Source: a bacterium (GTDB taxonomy: Bacteria; Elusimicrobiota; Elusimicrobia; UBA1565; UBA9628). From it: 55,094 nt of DNA. Within the stretch, counting starts at the first letter, position 1, and each line of letters starts with the position of its first letter. Below, in pieces: positions 1-8,205 of the stretch. The stretch is from the NCBI GenBank assembly GCA_021782205.1, contig JAJXVH010000013.1, positions 1 through 55,094 on the forward strand, written 5' to 3'. The notes beneath the pieces were generated by a model. The model was not told the DNA's origin and searched no databases. It saw only the letters and a program-made list of their open reading frames with translations. The position numbers were made by a program, and so were the translations under genes.

Positions 1-740
1 CCGCGACCGTAGCCGCCGCGCCGGCCGCGGCCGCCGCCGCCGCGTCGGCCAAGCCGCGCCGCCGCCTCGTGGTCATCGACGCCGGACACGGGGGCAAGGA
101 CCCGGGCGCGACCGGCACGCGCGGCACGCGGGAAAAAAACGTGACCTTGAAGACCGCGCTGGAGTTGGCGCGCGTCCTGCGCGAGCGCGGGGATTTCGAC
201 GTGGTGCTGACGCGCTCCGACGACACGTTCGTACCCCTGTCGGAGCGCTCGAAGAAGGCCAACGATCTGGGCGCCGACCTGTTCGTGTCCCTGCACTGCA
301 ACTCGTCGAAGAACCCGCACGAGCGCGGCTTCGAGGTGTATTCGGTCTCCGAGACCGCGTCGGACCCGGAGGCCGAGGCCCTGGCCGCGGCCGAGAACGC
401 GCCGCTGGCCCTCGAAGGCAAAAAGCCCGAAGACGAGAGCGCCCAGCAGATCCTGCTGGCGATGACGAAGACCGAGATGCTCAACGAGTCCGCTCCGTTC
501 GCGGCGCTCGTCGAGCGTGAGATGGCCAAGCGTCTGGACGTGTCCGACCGCGGGACCAAGCAGGCCGCTTTCTACGTCCTGCGCGGCACGCACGCGCCTG
601 CGATCCTGGTGGAGACGGCGTTCCTGAGCAATTCCAAGGATGAGCTGAAGCTGCTCTCGCGCGGCTTCCGTCGACGGGTCGTCGAGAGCGTCGCGGCGGG
701 CGTGGCGGACTACGCGCGCAAGAAAGGATGGCTGCAATGA
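1..740 (+). CDS. N-acetylmuramoyl-L-alanine amidase (Amidase_3), 5' end outside window
   Basis: Zinc-dependent amidase that cuts the bond between muramic acid and the peptide stem of peptidoglycan, acting in the periplasm during cell separation or wall turnover. The frame is open to the first bases of the window, so the N-terminus (signal peptide and any AMIN domain) is missing. An Ala-rich linker leads into the catalytic domain at about position 69. Visible family residues are the zinc His in VVIDAGHGG, a Glu in TREKNVTL, the second His in SLHCNSS and the catalytic Glu in ETAFLSN. The GTG at 69 lies inside the domain and is not a credible start. The gene overlaps murI by four bases. Confidence 0.9.
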   Translation, partial: ATVAAAPAAAAAAASAKPRRRLVVIDAGHGGKDPGATGTRGTREKNVTLKTALELARVLRERGDFDVVLTRSDDTFVPLSERSKKANDLGADLFVSLHCNSSKNPHERGFEVYSVSETASDPEAEALAAAENAPLALEGKKPEDESAQQILLAMTKTEMLNESAPFAALVEREMAKRLDVSDRGTKQAAFYVLRGTHAPAILVETAFLSNSKDELKLLSRGFRRRVVESVAAGVADYARKKGWLQ

Positions 741-1540
741 AGGCCGCTTCTCCCATCGGCGTGTTCGACTCGGGACTGGGCGGCTTGACCGTGTTCGGCG
801 CGCTGGCGCGGCGCATGCCCGAGGAAGCCTTGATCTACTTCGGCGATACCGCGCGCGTGCCCTACGGCTCCAAGTCCCCGGAGGCGATCGCGCGTTTTTC
901 CGCGCAGGCCGCGCGCTTCCTGGCCTCGCGCGGCATCAAGCTTCTGGTGGTCGCGTGCAACACGTCCTCGGCGCTGGCCCTGCCCGCGATCCGCCGCGCG
1001 GCGCGCGTTCCCGTGATCGGCGTCATCGAGCCCGGCGCGCGCGCCGCGGCCGCCGTCACGCGCGGCCGCGTCGGCATCGTCGGCACCGAGGCGACGGTGC
1101 GTTCCGGCGCGTATCCGCGCGCGCTGCGCGCGCTGTCTGCGCGCATCAAGACGGAGTCGCGCCCCTGCCCGCTATTCGTGCCGCTCGTGGAGGAAGGCTG
1201 GTGGAACGGACCCGTGGTCGCGGCGGTGGCGGCGCGCTACCTGGCGCCGCTGAAGGCCGCCCGCGTCGACGCGCTGATTCTGGGTTGCACGCACTATCCG
1301 TATCTGAAGCCCGCGATCGCGCGCGCGATGGGCCCGCGAGTGCGGCTGATCGACTCGGCCGAGGAGACCGCGCGCGAGACCGAACGCGCGCTCGAAGGGC
1401 TGGGCCTGCGCGCACCGCGCGGCAGACGCGGACGGCGGGAATTCTATGCGTCCGACGCGCCGGATCGGTTTCGCCGTCTGGCGCGGCGCATGCTGGGCCC
1501 CGGCGTGGGTCAAGTGAAGCTGCATTCGTTCGACGCGTGA
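737..1540 (+). CDS. murI: Glutamate racemase
   Basis: Interconverts L- and D-glutamate and so supplies D-Glu for the peptidoglycan stem peptide; cytoplasmic and cofactor-independent. The 267-residue product has the N-terminal GVFDSGLGGLTV motif with the catalytic-site Asp, the first catalytic Cys in VACNTSSA and the second in LGCTHYP. An in-frame ATG at 728 exists. I prefer the ATG at 737 because it forms an ATGA overlap with the amidase stop and has AGAAAGG about nine bases upstream. Pairing with a wall amidase fits a peptidoglycan role. Confidence 0.96.
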   Translation: MKAASPIGVFDSGLGGLTVFGALARRMPEEALIYFGDTARVPYGSKSPEAIARFSAQAARFLASRGIKLLVVACNTSSALALPAIRRAARVPVIGVIEPGARAAAAVTRGRVGIVGTEATVRSGAYPRALRALSARIKTESRPCPLFVPLVEEGWWNGPVVAAVAARYLAPLKAARVDALILGCTHYPYLKPAIARAMGPRVRLIDSAEETARETERALEGLGLRAPRGRRGRREFYASDAPDRFRRLARRMLGPGVGQVKLHSFDA

Positions 1541-1566
1541 GCGATGATTTTTGAGAGGACAATGAG

Positions 1567-2787
1567 ATGATGAACGAAGAGAACGTGGGCGGACCGGCCG
1601 GACAATCGGGGCAAGGCTCTCAAGGAGGCGCGGCGCCGGGCGGCGGACAGCCGGGAGGAACGTCCGGTTCGGGCGGCGGACAGCCGCCGCAGTCTTCGGG
1701 ACAGCCGAATCCTCATGGCCAGAATCAGGGCCAGCACCATGGCCCGCATCATGGCGGCGGGCGGCGGCGGCGCCGCCGCAACCGGGGCGGCGGCGGGGGC
1801 GGCCAGCATCACGGCCAGCAGCAGCGTCAGGGCGGCTACGGCTCCCAGCAATATCAGGGCCAGAATCAGAACCGCAACAACGGCCAGTCGCGGCCGCCCC
1901 AGGCGCCGCAGGCGCCTCAGCGCAGCGAGATCGAAGTCGCCTTTTCGGCTCAGACCCCGGTCGATCCTTACGAGTGGCTGCGGCTGGAGAAGGGCTCCAA
2001 CGATCCGTCCATGCGCGCGCTCGATCTGCTGGCACCCATCGGCAAGGGCACGCGCGGCCTGATCGTCGCGCCGCCGAAAGCGGGCAAGACCACGTTCCTG
2101 AAGCAGATTTCGAACGCGGTGCACGCGGTGGATCCGAAAATCCGCCAATACTGCCTGCTGGTCGATGAGCGCCCCGAGGAGGTCACCGACTTCAAGCGCT
2201 CGGTGCCCGCCGAGGTCTGGGCGTCCTCGTCGGACCAGACCTACCAGCAGCACAAGAAGATCGCCGAGGATCTGATGCGCACGGCCATCGAGAAGGTCGT
2301 GGCCGGCGAGGACGTGTTCATCCTGCTGGACTCGCTGACGCGTCTGGCGCGCGTCTACAACCAGTTTGCGACCGGCAACCGCACGATGTCGGGCGGCCTC
2401 GACAGCCGCGCGATGGAGACCCCGCGGCGCTTCTTCGGCGCGGCGCGCAAGATCGAGAACGGCGGCTCGCTGACCATTCTGGCCACCATCCTGGTCGACA
2501 CCGGCTCGAAGATGGACGACATCATCTTCCAAGAATTCAAGGGCACCGGCAACATGGAGCTCGTGCTCTACCGTCAGGCCGCGGAAATGCGCATCTTCCC
2601 GGCGCTGAAGGTGCGTGACAGCGGCACCCGCAAGGAAGAGAAGCTCTTCACCAAGGACTACCTTGAGGGCGTTTATAAACTGCGCCGCCATCTCGCGGGA
2701 TTGGGAGATCTGGAGGCGATCAAGGCCTTGACCGAGCTGATGCGGGCGCACAAGCTCAACGACAAGCTGTTGGCCGCGCTGAGGTGA
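1567..2787 (+). CDS. rho: Transcription termination factor Rho with atypical low-complexity N-terminus
   Basis: Hexameric RNA-dependent ATPase/helicase that ends transcription. Residues about 120-406 are a standard Rho motor: Walker A APPKAGKT (about 168-175), [12 protein letters not shown], Walker [14 protein letters not shown], the [16 protein letters not shown] segment, and the TGSKMDD and FKGTGNME segments. The first 120 residues are low complexity, very rich in Gly, Gln, His, Asn, Pro and Arg, with a run of six Arg near residue 66. I see neither a Rho_N helical domain nor the cold-shock/OB fold that forms the primary RNA site of other Rho proteins. GAGAGG precedes the start; a second ATG follows the first directly. 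Confidence 0.95.
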   Translation: MMNEENVGGPAGQSGQGSQGGAAPGGGQPGGTSGSGGGQPPQSSGQPNPHGQNQGQHHGPHHGGGRRRRRRNRGGGGGGQHHGQQQRQGGYGSQQYQGQNQNRNNGQSRPPQAPQAPQRSEIEVAFSAQTPVDPYEWLRLEKGSNDPSMRALDLLAPIGKGTRGLIVAPPKAGKTTFLKQISNAVHAVDPKIRQYCLLVDERPEEVTDFKRSVPAEVWASSSDQTYQQHKKIAEDLMRTAIEKVVAGEDVFILLDSLTRLARVYNQFATGNRTMSGGLDSRAMETPRRFFGAARKIENGGSLTILATILVDTGSKMDDIIFQEFKGTGNMELVLYRQAAEMRIFPALKVRDSGTRKEEKLFTKDYLEGVYKLRRHLAGLGDLEAIKALTELMRAHKLNDKLLAALR

Positions 2788-2791
2788 CGCG

Positions 2792-3178
2792 ATGAAGAAA
2801 ACCGCCGTCGGCACCGCGAAGGCTCCGGCCGCGATCGGCCCGTATTCTCAGGCGATCGCGGCGGGCGGCCTGGTGTTCGTCTCCGGACAGACCCCGCTTC
2901 GGCCCGACGGGACGATGTGTTCCGGCGACGCGGCCGAGCAGACCGAGCAATGCGTGGCCAATATCCGGGAGATACTGGCGGCAGCGGGCTTAAGCCTGGC
3001 CGACGTCGTCAAGACCACGGTGTTCATGACGGACTTGGGACAATTTTCAGCCATGAACGCGGTCTACGCGCGTCATTTTCCGGCGCCGCACCCGGCGCGG
3101 GCGACGGTGCAGGTGTCCGCGCTACCCAAAGGAGCGGCGGTGGAAATCGAGGCCGTCGCGGTGCGCCCGGCCGCGTGA
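2792..3178 (+). CDS. ridA: RidA family enamine/imine deaminase
   Basis: Small cytoplasmic protein (128 residues, the usual length) that hydrolyses reactive enamine/imine intermediates made by PLP enzymes. Family signatures are the N-terminal AIGPYSQAI, LVFVSGQTPL, the NIREILAAAG helix, VVKTTVFMTD and the C-terminal AAVEIEAVAV with the conserved Glu. The start lies five bases after the rho stop, and the gene overlaps the next one through GTGA, so it belongs to the same transcription unit. Confidence 0.94.
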   Translation: MKKTAVGTAKAPAAIGPYSQAIAAGGLVFVSGQTPLRPDGTMCSGDAAEQTEQCVANIREILAAAGLSLADVVKTTVFMTDLGQFSAMNAVYARHFPAPHPARATVQVSALPKGAAVEIEAVAVRPAA

Positions 3179-4116
3179 GCGAACGCCTGCGCGCGCCGCT
3201 GGCCGCGCTCGCCGCCCTGCTGATCGGCGGGGAGCTTGCCGCGCGCGGATCGGCCGTGTTAACCGATGTCGGCGGCTTTTTATTTCCGTACGTGTGGCTG
3301 TTTCTGCTTTTTGAGTTGCTGAGCTCGCGCCGGCGCCTGGGCGATGCCGAGGCGCTCATGGTCGGCGCGGCCGCGGGACTTCTGCACGACGGCGTCTACG
3401 CGAAGGCATTGCAGGAGGGAGCTTTGCCTTTCGGCTTCGATGCGCTGGGAGCGGTCTTCGCCGTCTTCGACTGGGGAATGACCGCCGTCCTCGCCCTGCA
3501 CGTGGCCGACGCGCTCCTGCCCCGCGTCGAGGAGTCCCGCGACCTGCGGCCCGAAGCCGCGGCGGCGGCGGCCATCGCCGCGGCAGCGGCGGCGGTCTAC
3601 GCGCTGATGACCTTGACCGGACGTTATCGCTACGAGCGCATGATCGGCTCGTTCTGGCTGCTGGACGACTTGCTGTTCATCGGCGCGGCCGCCGCGCTGG
3701 TGCGGCGCGCGTGGTCGCGTGCGGCCCGGGAGGAGCCGCAGGACCGCGACGGCTGGCTGTGGGCGCTGGGCGCGTTGTGCGCGTGGCTGCCGGGGATGCA
3801 GATTCTCTATCGTGCGGCGCGCGGAGAGCCCGGATTTTTCGCCGTCTTCTTCATGATCCTTTGGACCATCGTCGCGGGCGGCGCGATGTTCCGCCTGTGG
3901 AACGACCGGGCTTATGCGGACTCGGCGCCGCGCCGCGTCTGCCGCGCGGCGCTGGGACTGGCGCTGTGGCGTTTGGCGGCCGGCGCGATCTTGCTGGCCG
4001 TGTATGGTCCTGCGGCCGACAATCTCCGCGCCGTCGGTCCTTTCCAGGTCTTTGTCGATCTGCCTTCACGCGCCGCCTTCTGCTGGCTTTTCTTCTCCGG
4101 GCGGCTGGCGGTATGA
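3175..4116 (+). CDS. Multi-pass membrane protein, unrecognised
   Basis: I do not recognise this 313-residue protein. It has about eight hydrophobic stretches, including VWLFLLFELLSS, an Ala-run segment near residue 130, FFAVFFMILWTIVAGGAMF, and a C-terminal AFCWLFFSGRLAV. Polar loops carry Arg and Asp/Glu but no catalytic signature that I can name. The start is a GTG whose last two bases begin the ridA stop codon (GTGA). It is coupled to the next membrane protein by ATGA, so the two probably work together. A frame open upstream of 3175 is antisense-like shadow inside ridA. Confidence 0.75.
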   Translation: MSERLRAPLAALAALLIGGELAARGSAVLTDVGGFLFPYVWLFLLFELLSSRRRLGDAEALMVGAAAGLLHDGVYAKALQEGALPFGFDALGAVFAVFDWGMTAVLALHVADALLPRVEESRDLRPEAAAAAAIAAAAAAVYALMTLTGRYRYERMIGSFWLLDDLLFIGAAAALVRRAWSRAAREEPQDRDGWLWALGALCAWLPGMQILYRAARGEPGFFAVFFMILWTIVAGGAMFRLWNDRAYADSAPRRVCRAALGLALWRLAAGAILLAVYGPAADNLRAVGPFQVFVDLPSRAAFCWLFFSGRLAV

Positions 4117-5477
4117 AGTCCGAGGTCCTGCGCCGCGCCGACGCCGCGCGCATTTTCCTGCTGGCCGCGGCGTGGATTATGTTTTTCATTCTTGTCGATC
4201 CGCGCGGCGCGGGAGCGACGGCTCTTCGGCTTTGGCTCATCGCCGCCGCGGGTTTAGGTGCGGGACTGGTCTACGTTCTGGCCCGCCGCTGGCGCGCGTC
4301 CGTCGACGCGGCGCTACTCGCGGCGCTGACGCTGTCATTCTGCCCTGTCTACGCCACGTTGAGCGCGAACGCCGGGGCCGACGCGGCCGCTTCGGTTTTG
4401 GCGCTGGCAGGACTCTTTGCCTTTCTGCGCGGTCGTGAGGACCGAGCGTTGTCGCGGCTGGCGGCTTGCTCGGCGCTGGTCGGGGTCGCGGGTGTTTTCC
4501 GCCCGGAATATTTCTTGTGCGCCGCCGCGGGGGCCGCGGTATTGACGCACGAGGGGCGCTTCGGTCGCCGCCCGGCGGCCGCCTTGCTTGGCCCCGTGCT
4601 CGTCGCGGTCGTCGGTGCCTTGATTCTGGGTCGTTGGCGCGGCGCGTCCTGGGGAGGTGTCGATGCGGCGGAGTTCGGCGTCTTCGGCGGCGCTGAAATC
4701 GCGGCCCTCTGCCTGGCTCCGCTCGCCGTCGCCGCGGCGCTGGGCATGCCGCGCCGCGAAATGACGCGCGTCGAAAAGGGGGCGTTGGCGAGCGTCGGTC
4801 TTGCCGCGGCAGTGTTCTGGTTTCGCGCGCGCGGCATGGACCCGCTTGCCGGCATCGTGAGCCGCTGGGGCCTGGGGGTCCTTGACCTCGCGGGCGTGGA
4901 CGGCAAACCCGCGGGCTGGTGGGCCTCCTCTTGGTTCTGGTACGCGGCGGCGGCCGTGGCGACGGCGTCTTCCGTGCAACTGGCGCGGCGCGCACTAGAG
5001 ACGGCTCGCGCGGCGTATTTCGGCGAAATCGCGGTCGCGGCGCTGTTCTGCGGCGTGCCATGCGCGGCGGCTCTGGCGGCGGGCGACGCGCGCGGCCTAC
5101 TGGCGGCTTTGCCCGTCGCTGTCGCGGCCGCGGCCGCGGGCCTGAGCGGCCGAGCGTGGCGCTTGGCGCCCGCGTTCGGCGTCGCGCTGGGCTTGGCATT
5201 GGTCAGCTCGGGAGGGCTTGAGGATTATTTCGCCTGGAGCCGGGCGCGGGCCGCGGCGCTGGACGCGGTCGCGGCGCACGGGGCGCGTCCTCAGGACATC
5301 GCCGCGGGCCGGGTCGTGGTCTCGTTTACGCGGGTCCCGCCGCGGCCGGGCTTAATGGCGTTGGCGGCTTTTCCCTACCGCAGCATTCTGGTGCCCGAGG
5401 GCGCGGCCGTCTATCTGTTCGGCCAAGTGGATTTCGTCGGGCTCCCGCCCTCGCGTGCGGTCCCGCCGGGGCGCTAG
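4113..5477 (+). CDS. Large multi-pass membrane protein, possibly GT-C-like
   Basis: A 454-residue polytopic membrane protein with roughly ten hydrophobic segments. The arrangement (short N-terminal cytoplasmic stretch, FFILVDPRGAGA in the first loop, a FRPEYFL motif after a membrane segment) recalls GT-C glycosyltransferases, where an Arg-Pro-Glu motif often follows TM4-5. I see no clear paired acidic motif in the first loop, so the assignment is weak. ATG at 4113 overlaps the preceding stop (ATGA). It ends the amidase-murI-rho-ridA run; ten bases later a separate promoter starts the next unit. Confidence 0.7.
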   Translation: MKSEVLRRADAARIFLLAAAWIMFFILVDPRGAGATALRLWLIAAAGLGAGLVYVLARRWRASVDAALLAALTLSFCPVYATLSANAGADAAASVLALAGLFAFLRGREDRALSRLAACSALVGVAGVFRPEYFLCAAAGAAVLTHEGRFGRRPAAALLGPVLVAVVGALILGRWRGASWGGVDAAEFGVFGGAEIAALCLAPLAVAAALGMPRREMTRVEKGALASVGLAAAVFWFRARGMDPLAGIVSRWGLGVLDLAGVDGKPAGWWASSWFWYAAAAVATASSVQLARRALETARAAYFGEIAVAALFCGVPCAAALAAGDARGLLAALPVAVAAAAAGLSGRAWRLAPAFGVALGLALVSSGGLEDYFAWSRARAAALDAVAAHGARPQDIAAGRVVVSFTRVPPRPGLMALAAFPYRSILVPEGAAVYLFGQVDFVGLPPSRAVPPGR

Positions 5478-5480
5478 AAT
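5475..5480 (+). promoter_or_regulatory. -10 box TAGAAT, leaderless promoter for the ArsC-like gene
   Basis: TAGAAT lies six bases before the ATG at 5487, so initiation about seven bases downstream of the box would fall on the start codon itself. There is no Shine-Dalgarno sequence between box and ATG. Confidence 0.55.
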
Positions 5481-5486
5481 AGACCC

Positions 5487-5852
5487 ATGAAGATCCGCGT
5501 CTACGAATACGAGGGCTGCTCGACCTGCCGCAAGGCGCTGAAGTTCCTCGACGCGCGCGGCGTCGACTACGAGCGCGTGCCGATCGTCGCGACGCCGCCG
5601 GCTCTTTCGGAACTGAAGGCCATGCTTGCCTTCGCCGGCGACCGCCGCCGCCTGTTCAACGTCTCCGGAGTTCTCTACCGCGAATTGAAGATCGCCGAAA
5701 AGCTCAAAACTCTCTCCGACGCGCAGGCCCTGGCCTTGCTGGCCGCGCACGGCAAGCTGGTCAAGCGGCCGTTCGTCCTGCTAGAAGACCGCGGACTGCT
5801 GGGCTTCAACGAGACCGAGTGGCGGGCAGCGTTCGCACGGTGGAAGGCCTAA
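5487..5852 (+). CDS. ArsC/Spx-family thioredoxin-fold protein
   Basis: A 121-residue protein of the arsenate reductase-like/Spx family. It has a thioredoxin-like fold with the N-terminal redox motif C-S-T-C (residues 11-14 region), the LFNVSGVLYRE segment where ArsC proteins place a substrate Arg, and the conserved cis-Pro region KRPFVLL. The CxxC form occurs both in Spx-type regulators and in uncharacterised ArsC-like reductases. No arsenic-resistance gene lies nearby, so real arsenate reduction is doubtful. It is preceded directly by a -10 box and looks like a single-gene unit. Confidence 0.85.
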   Translation: MKIRVYEYEGCSTCRKALKFLDARGVDYERVPIVATPPALSELKAMLAFAGDRRRLFNVSGVLYRELKIAEKLKTLSDAQALALLAAHGKLVKRPFVLLEDRGLLGFNETEWRAAFARWKA

Positions 5853-5884
5853 TCCGGTGTCCGGGTGCGTTGCCGCCATTTTGA

Positions 5885-5890
5885 TAGAAT
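5885..5890 (+). promoter_or_regulatory. Extended -10 box (TGA-TAGAAT) before gmhA
   Basis: TTGATAGAAT ends seven bases before the ATG at 5898. The TGn extension and the spacing fit a leaderless transcript that opens the heptose operon. I see no Shine-Dalgarno motif. Confidence 0.55.
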
Positions 5891-5897
5891 TCCGCTC

Positions 5898-6533
5898 ATG
5901 AGCCGGGCGAAGAAAACGGTCCGCGGCACCAAGCCGGGCGCCACGCACGCGCTCGGGCCCGGGGGCCTGGACGCGGCGGGCTTCGCGCGCTGGTATCGCG
6001 ATCGGTCTCTGGAGCAGTGGAACGCGCTGGATCTCAAGGCGCTGGGGCGCGTGGCGGCGGTGCTCGAAGGCGCGCAGGCGCGTGGGCGCTTCGTCTGGGT
6101 GTGCGGCAACGGCGGCTCGGCGGCCAGCGCGGCGCATGTCGGCTGCGATTTCGGCAAGACGGCGGCACGGCCGGGCGCGAAGGCTCTCAAGTGCGTGTCG
6201 CTGTGCGAGAATTCCGCGTTTCTGACCGCGGCGGCCAACGACGAGTCCTTCGACCGCATCTTCTCTCGCCAATTGGAAAACGTGCTGGCACCGGGCGATG
6301 TGGTGCTCCTGCTGTCGGGTAGCGGCAACTCGCCGAATCTTATCGAAGCCGCCGAGTTGGCGCGCGCGCGCGGCGCCGCGGTTGTCGGCCTGCTGGGCTT
6401 TGATGGAGGGGGGCTCAAGTCGCTGTGCGACGAGGTCCTGCTGATTCCGTCGGATCAGTATGGTGTCATCGAGGATCTGCACATGGCCGTGGCACATATC
6501 CTAACGTTCTATCTCAAGCAGAAGAAACCTTGA
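5898..6533 (+). CDS. gmhA: Phosphoheptose isomerase (SIS domain)
   Basis: Converts sedoheptulose 7-phosphate to D-glycero-D-manno-heptose 7-phosphate, the first step in nucleotide-heptose synthesis for LPS core or surface glycan; cytoplasmic. The 211-residue SIS domain shows the phosphate-binding CGNGGSAASAAH motif, the AANDESFDRIF segment, the second Ser-rich loop LLSGSGNSPN, and the C-terminal EDLHMAVAHIL with the catalytic-region His. The start at 5898 is chosen because of the -10 box seven bases upstream; a GTG at 5865 would lie upstream of that box. It overlaps the next gene by TTGA. Confidence 0.93.
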   Translation: MSRAKKTVRGTKPGATHALGPGGLDAAGFARWYRDRSLEQWNALDLKALGRVAAVLEGAQARGRFVWVCGNGGSAASAAHVGCDFGKTAARPGAKALKCVSLCENSAFLTAAANDESFDRIFSRQLENVLAPGDVVLLLSGSGNSPNLIEAAELARARGAAVVGLLGFDGGGLKSLCDEVLLIPSDQYGVIEDLHMAVAHILTFYLKQKKP

Positions 6534-7234
6534 TCCCCGCGGTGATCGTTGCCGGCGGCCGCGGCGAGCGCATGGGGGCCGCGACTCAGGGGCTGCCGAA
6601 GCCGATGCTTCCGCTCGGCGGCAAGCCCATACTTGAGCGGCTGATCGAGGGTCTGGCCGCCGCCGGCTGGAGCGAAATACACCTCAGCCTCGGCTACCGC
6701 GCCGAAGCCGTGACCGAGTACTTCGGCGACGGCGCGCGTTGCGGCGTGCGTTTGCACCATCACGTCGAGCGTGAGCCGCGTGGAACCGCCGGGGCCGTTG
6801 CCGATCTTCGTGGTGAGCTGGGCGACGACATTCTGGTGGTTTACGGCGACTTGTATGTTGCTATGGACCTGCGGCGGTTCATCGACTGGCACTCGGCCCG
6901 TCTTTCCGCGGCGGCGACGCTTGCGCTAATCGAGACCGACCATCCTTTCGATTCCGACCTGGCGAGGCTGGACGGCGAGCGACTGACCGGCTTTTATCGT
7001 GCCTCCCCAGGGCAGCCGTATGAGCCGCTCGCGCTCGCCGCGCTATGGGTCGTGCGCGGGCCTGTGCTGGATCTGATTTCCCCCAGTCGCCCCTGCGATT
7101 TTGGCCGCGACGTTTTTCCTGAGGCCGTGCGCCGCGGCCTGGATGTGCGCGGCTACCGCACGCGGGAGACGCTGGACGACCTGGGAACTCCGGAGCGCCT
7201 GGCGCGCGCGGAAGCCGTGCTGAGGCGTTCATGA
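6530..7234 (+). CDS. hddC: Heptose-1-phosphate nucleotidyltransferase (HddC-like)
   Basis: Probably transfers GMP (or another NMP) to D-glycero-alpha-D-manno-heptose 1-phosphate. The 234-residue product has a nucleotidyltransferase Rossmann fold: AVIVAGGRGERMG signature loop, GLPKPMLPLGGKPILE, the metal-binding VVYGDLYV, and DFGRDVFPEAV near the C-terminus. The family is that of mannose-1-phosphate guanylyltransferases rather than HldE. The start is TTG at 6530, which overlaps the gmhA stop (TTGA) and places the signature loop at residue 4 onward as usual. Its position between gmhA and hddA supports the heptose role; the nucleotide is inferred. Confidence 0.85.
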   Translation: MIPAVIVAGGRGERMGAATQGLPKPMLPLGGKPILERLIEGLAAAGWSEIHLSLGYRAEAVTEYFGDGARCGVRLHHHVEREPRGTAGAVADLRGELGDDILVVYGDLYVAMDLRRFIDWHSARLSAAATLALIETDHPFDSDLARLDGERLTGFYRASPGQPYEPLALAALWVVRGPVLDLISPSRPCDFGRDVFPEAVRRGLDVRGYRTRETLDDLGTPERLARAEAVLRRS

Positions 7235-8202
7235 TCATCTCGCGCACGCCGTTTCGAATCAGTTTCGCCGGTGGCGGTACGGACATGGCCGAGTTTTACC
7301 TCCGCCGCCCCGGCGCGGTCGTTTCGACCGCGATCGACAAATACATGTACGTGACCGTCAACCGCTATTTCGACGACTCGATCATTTTGAAATACCGGCG
7401 CACCGAACTGGTCAAGCGCGTGGCCGACGTCCGCCATCCGATCCTGCGCGAGTGCCTGAAGCTTGTCGGCATCGATCGCGGCGTCGAGATCACATCCATG
7501 GCCGACGTCGTGGGTGGCACCGGATTGGGATCTTCCTCCAGCTTCGCCGTCGGCGTACTCCACGCCCTGCACGCCTTCAAGGGCGAGTACCGAACCGCCG
7601 AGGAGTTGGCGCGCGAGGCATGCACGGTGGAGATCGCGCGTCTCAAGGAGCCGATCGGCAAGCAGGACCAGTATATCGCTGCCTACGGCGGCCTTCAGTC
7701 CATCGAATTCATGCCCGACGAAACCGTGCGAGTCGACCCGATCGTGCTGGGAGAAAAAGTCCGCACGGCGCTGTCCCAACGACTGCTGCTTCTCTACACC
7801 GGTGTCACACGCCGTGCGTCCCCGGTTTTGCGTCGCTTCCGTACGAAATTCGAGGCCAAGGACCGCCAGATGACGCGCCTGCGCGACCTTGCCTACGAGG
7901 CTCGCGAGGCCCTGCGCGGCGGCGACGTCGACGCGCTGGGCGAGATGCTCCATGAGGGTTGGATGCTCAAGAAGGGCATCTCGGGGGGCATCTCCAACTC
8001 CGTCATCGACCGCGCCTACGCGGCCGCGCGGGCGGCGGGCGCTTCGGGCGGGAAAATTCTGGGAGCGGGCGGCGGCGGATTTCTTCTGCTGTACGCCAAG
8101 CCCGCGCGGCGCGCCTCGGCGCGGCGCGCGCTGTCGTCTTGGCGAGAGATCCCGCTGGCGCTCGAGCCCGAGGGATCGAAGATCGTCTACGTGAGCCGCT
8201 AG
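7231..8202 (+). CDS. hddA: D-glycero-alpha-D-manno-heptose-7-phosphate kinase (GHMP)
   Basis: GHMP-family kinase (323 residues) that phosphorylates heptose 7-phosphate at C1. It begins with SRTPFRISFAGGGTDM, has the GHMP ATP loop GGTGLGSSSSFAVG (about residues 91-104), KEPIGKQDQYIAAYGG, and the C-terminal GAGGGGFLLLYA. ATGA overlap with hddC shows translational coupling. With gmhA and hddC it gives three of the four enzymes of the GDP-heptose route; the bisphosphate phosphatase GmhB is not in the window. Confidence 0.9.
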   Translation: MIISRTPFRISFAGGGTDMAEFYLRRPGAVVSTAIDKYMYVTVNRYFDDSIILKYRRTELVKRVADVRHPILRECLKLVGIDRGVEITSMADVVGGTGLGSSSSFAVGVLHALHAFKGEYRTAEELAREACTVEIARLKEPIGKQDQYIAAYGGLQSIEFMPDETVRVDPIVLGEKVRTALSQRLLLLYTGVTRRASPVLRRFRTKFEAKDRQMTRLRDLAYEAREALRGGDVDALGEMLHEGWMLKKGISGGISNSVIDRAYAAARAAGASGGKILGAGGGGFLLLYAKPARRASARRALSSWREIPLALEPEGSKIVYVSR

Positions 8203-8205
8203 CCG

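Noticed and set aside
1510-2814. 434-codon minus-strand frame opposite rho
   Set aside because: Rho is an unmistakable family match on the plus strand; long antisense frames are expected at this GC content.
5487-5852. Arsenate resistance gene
   Set aside because: No arsB, acr3 or arsR nearby, and the CxxC form is shared with Spx-like and uncharacterised proteins, so only the family is called.
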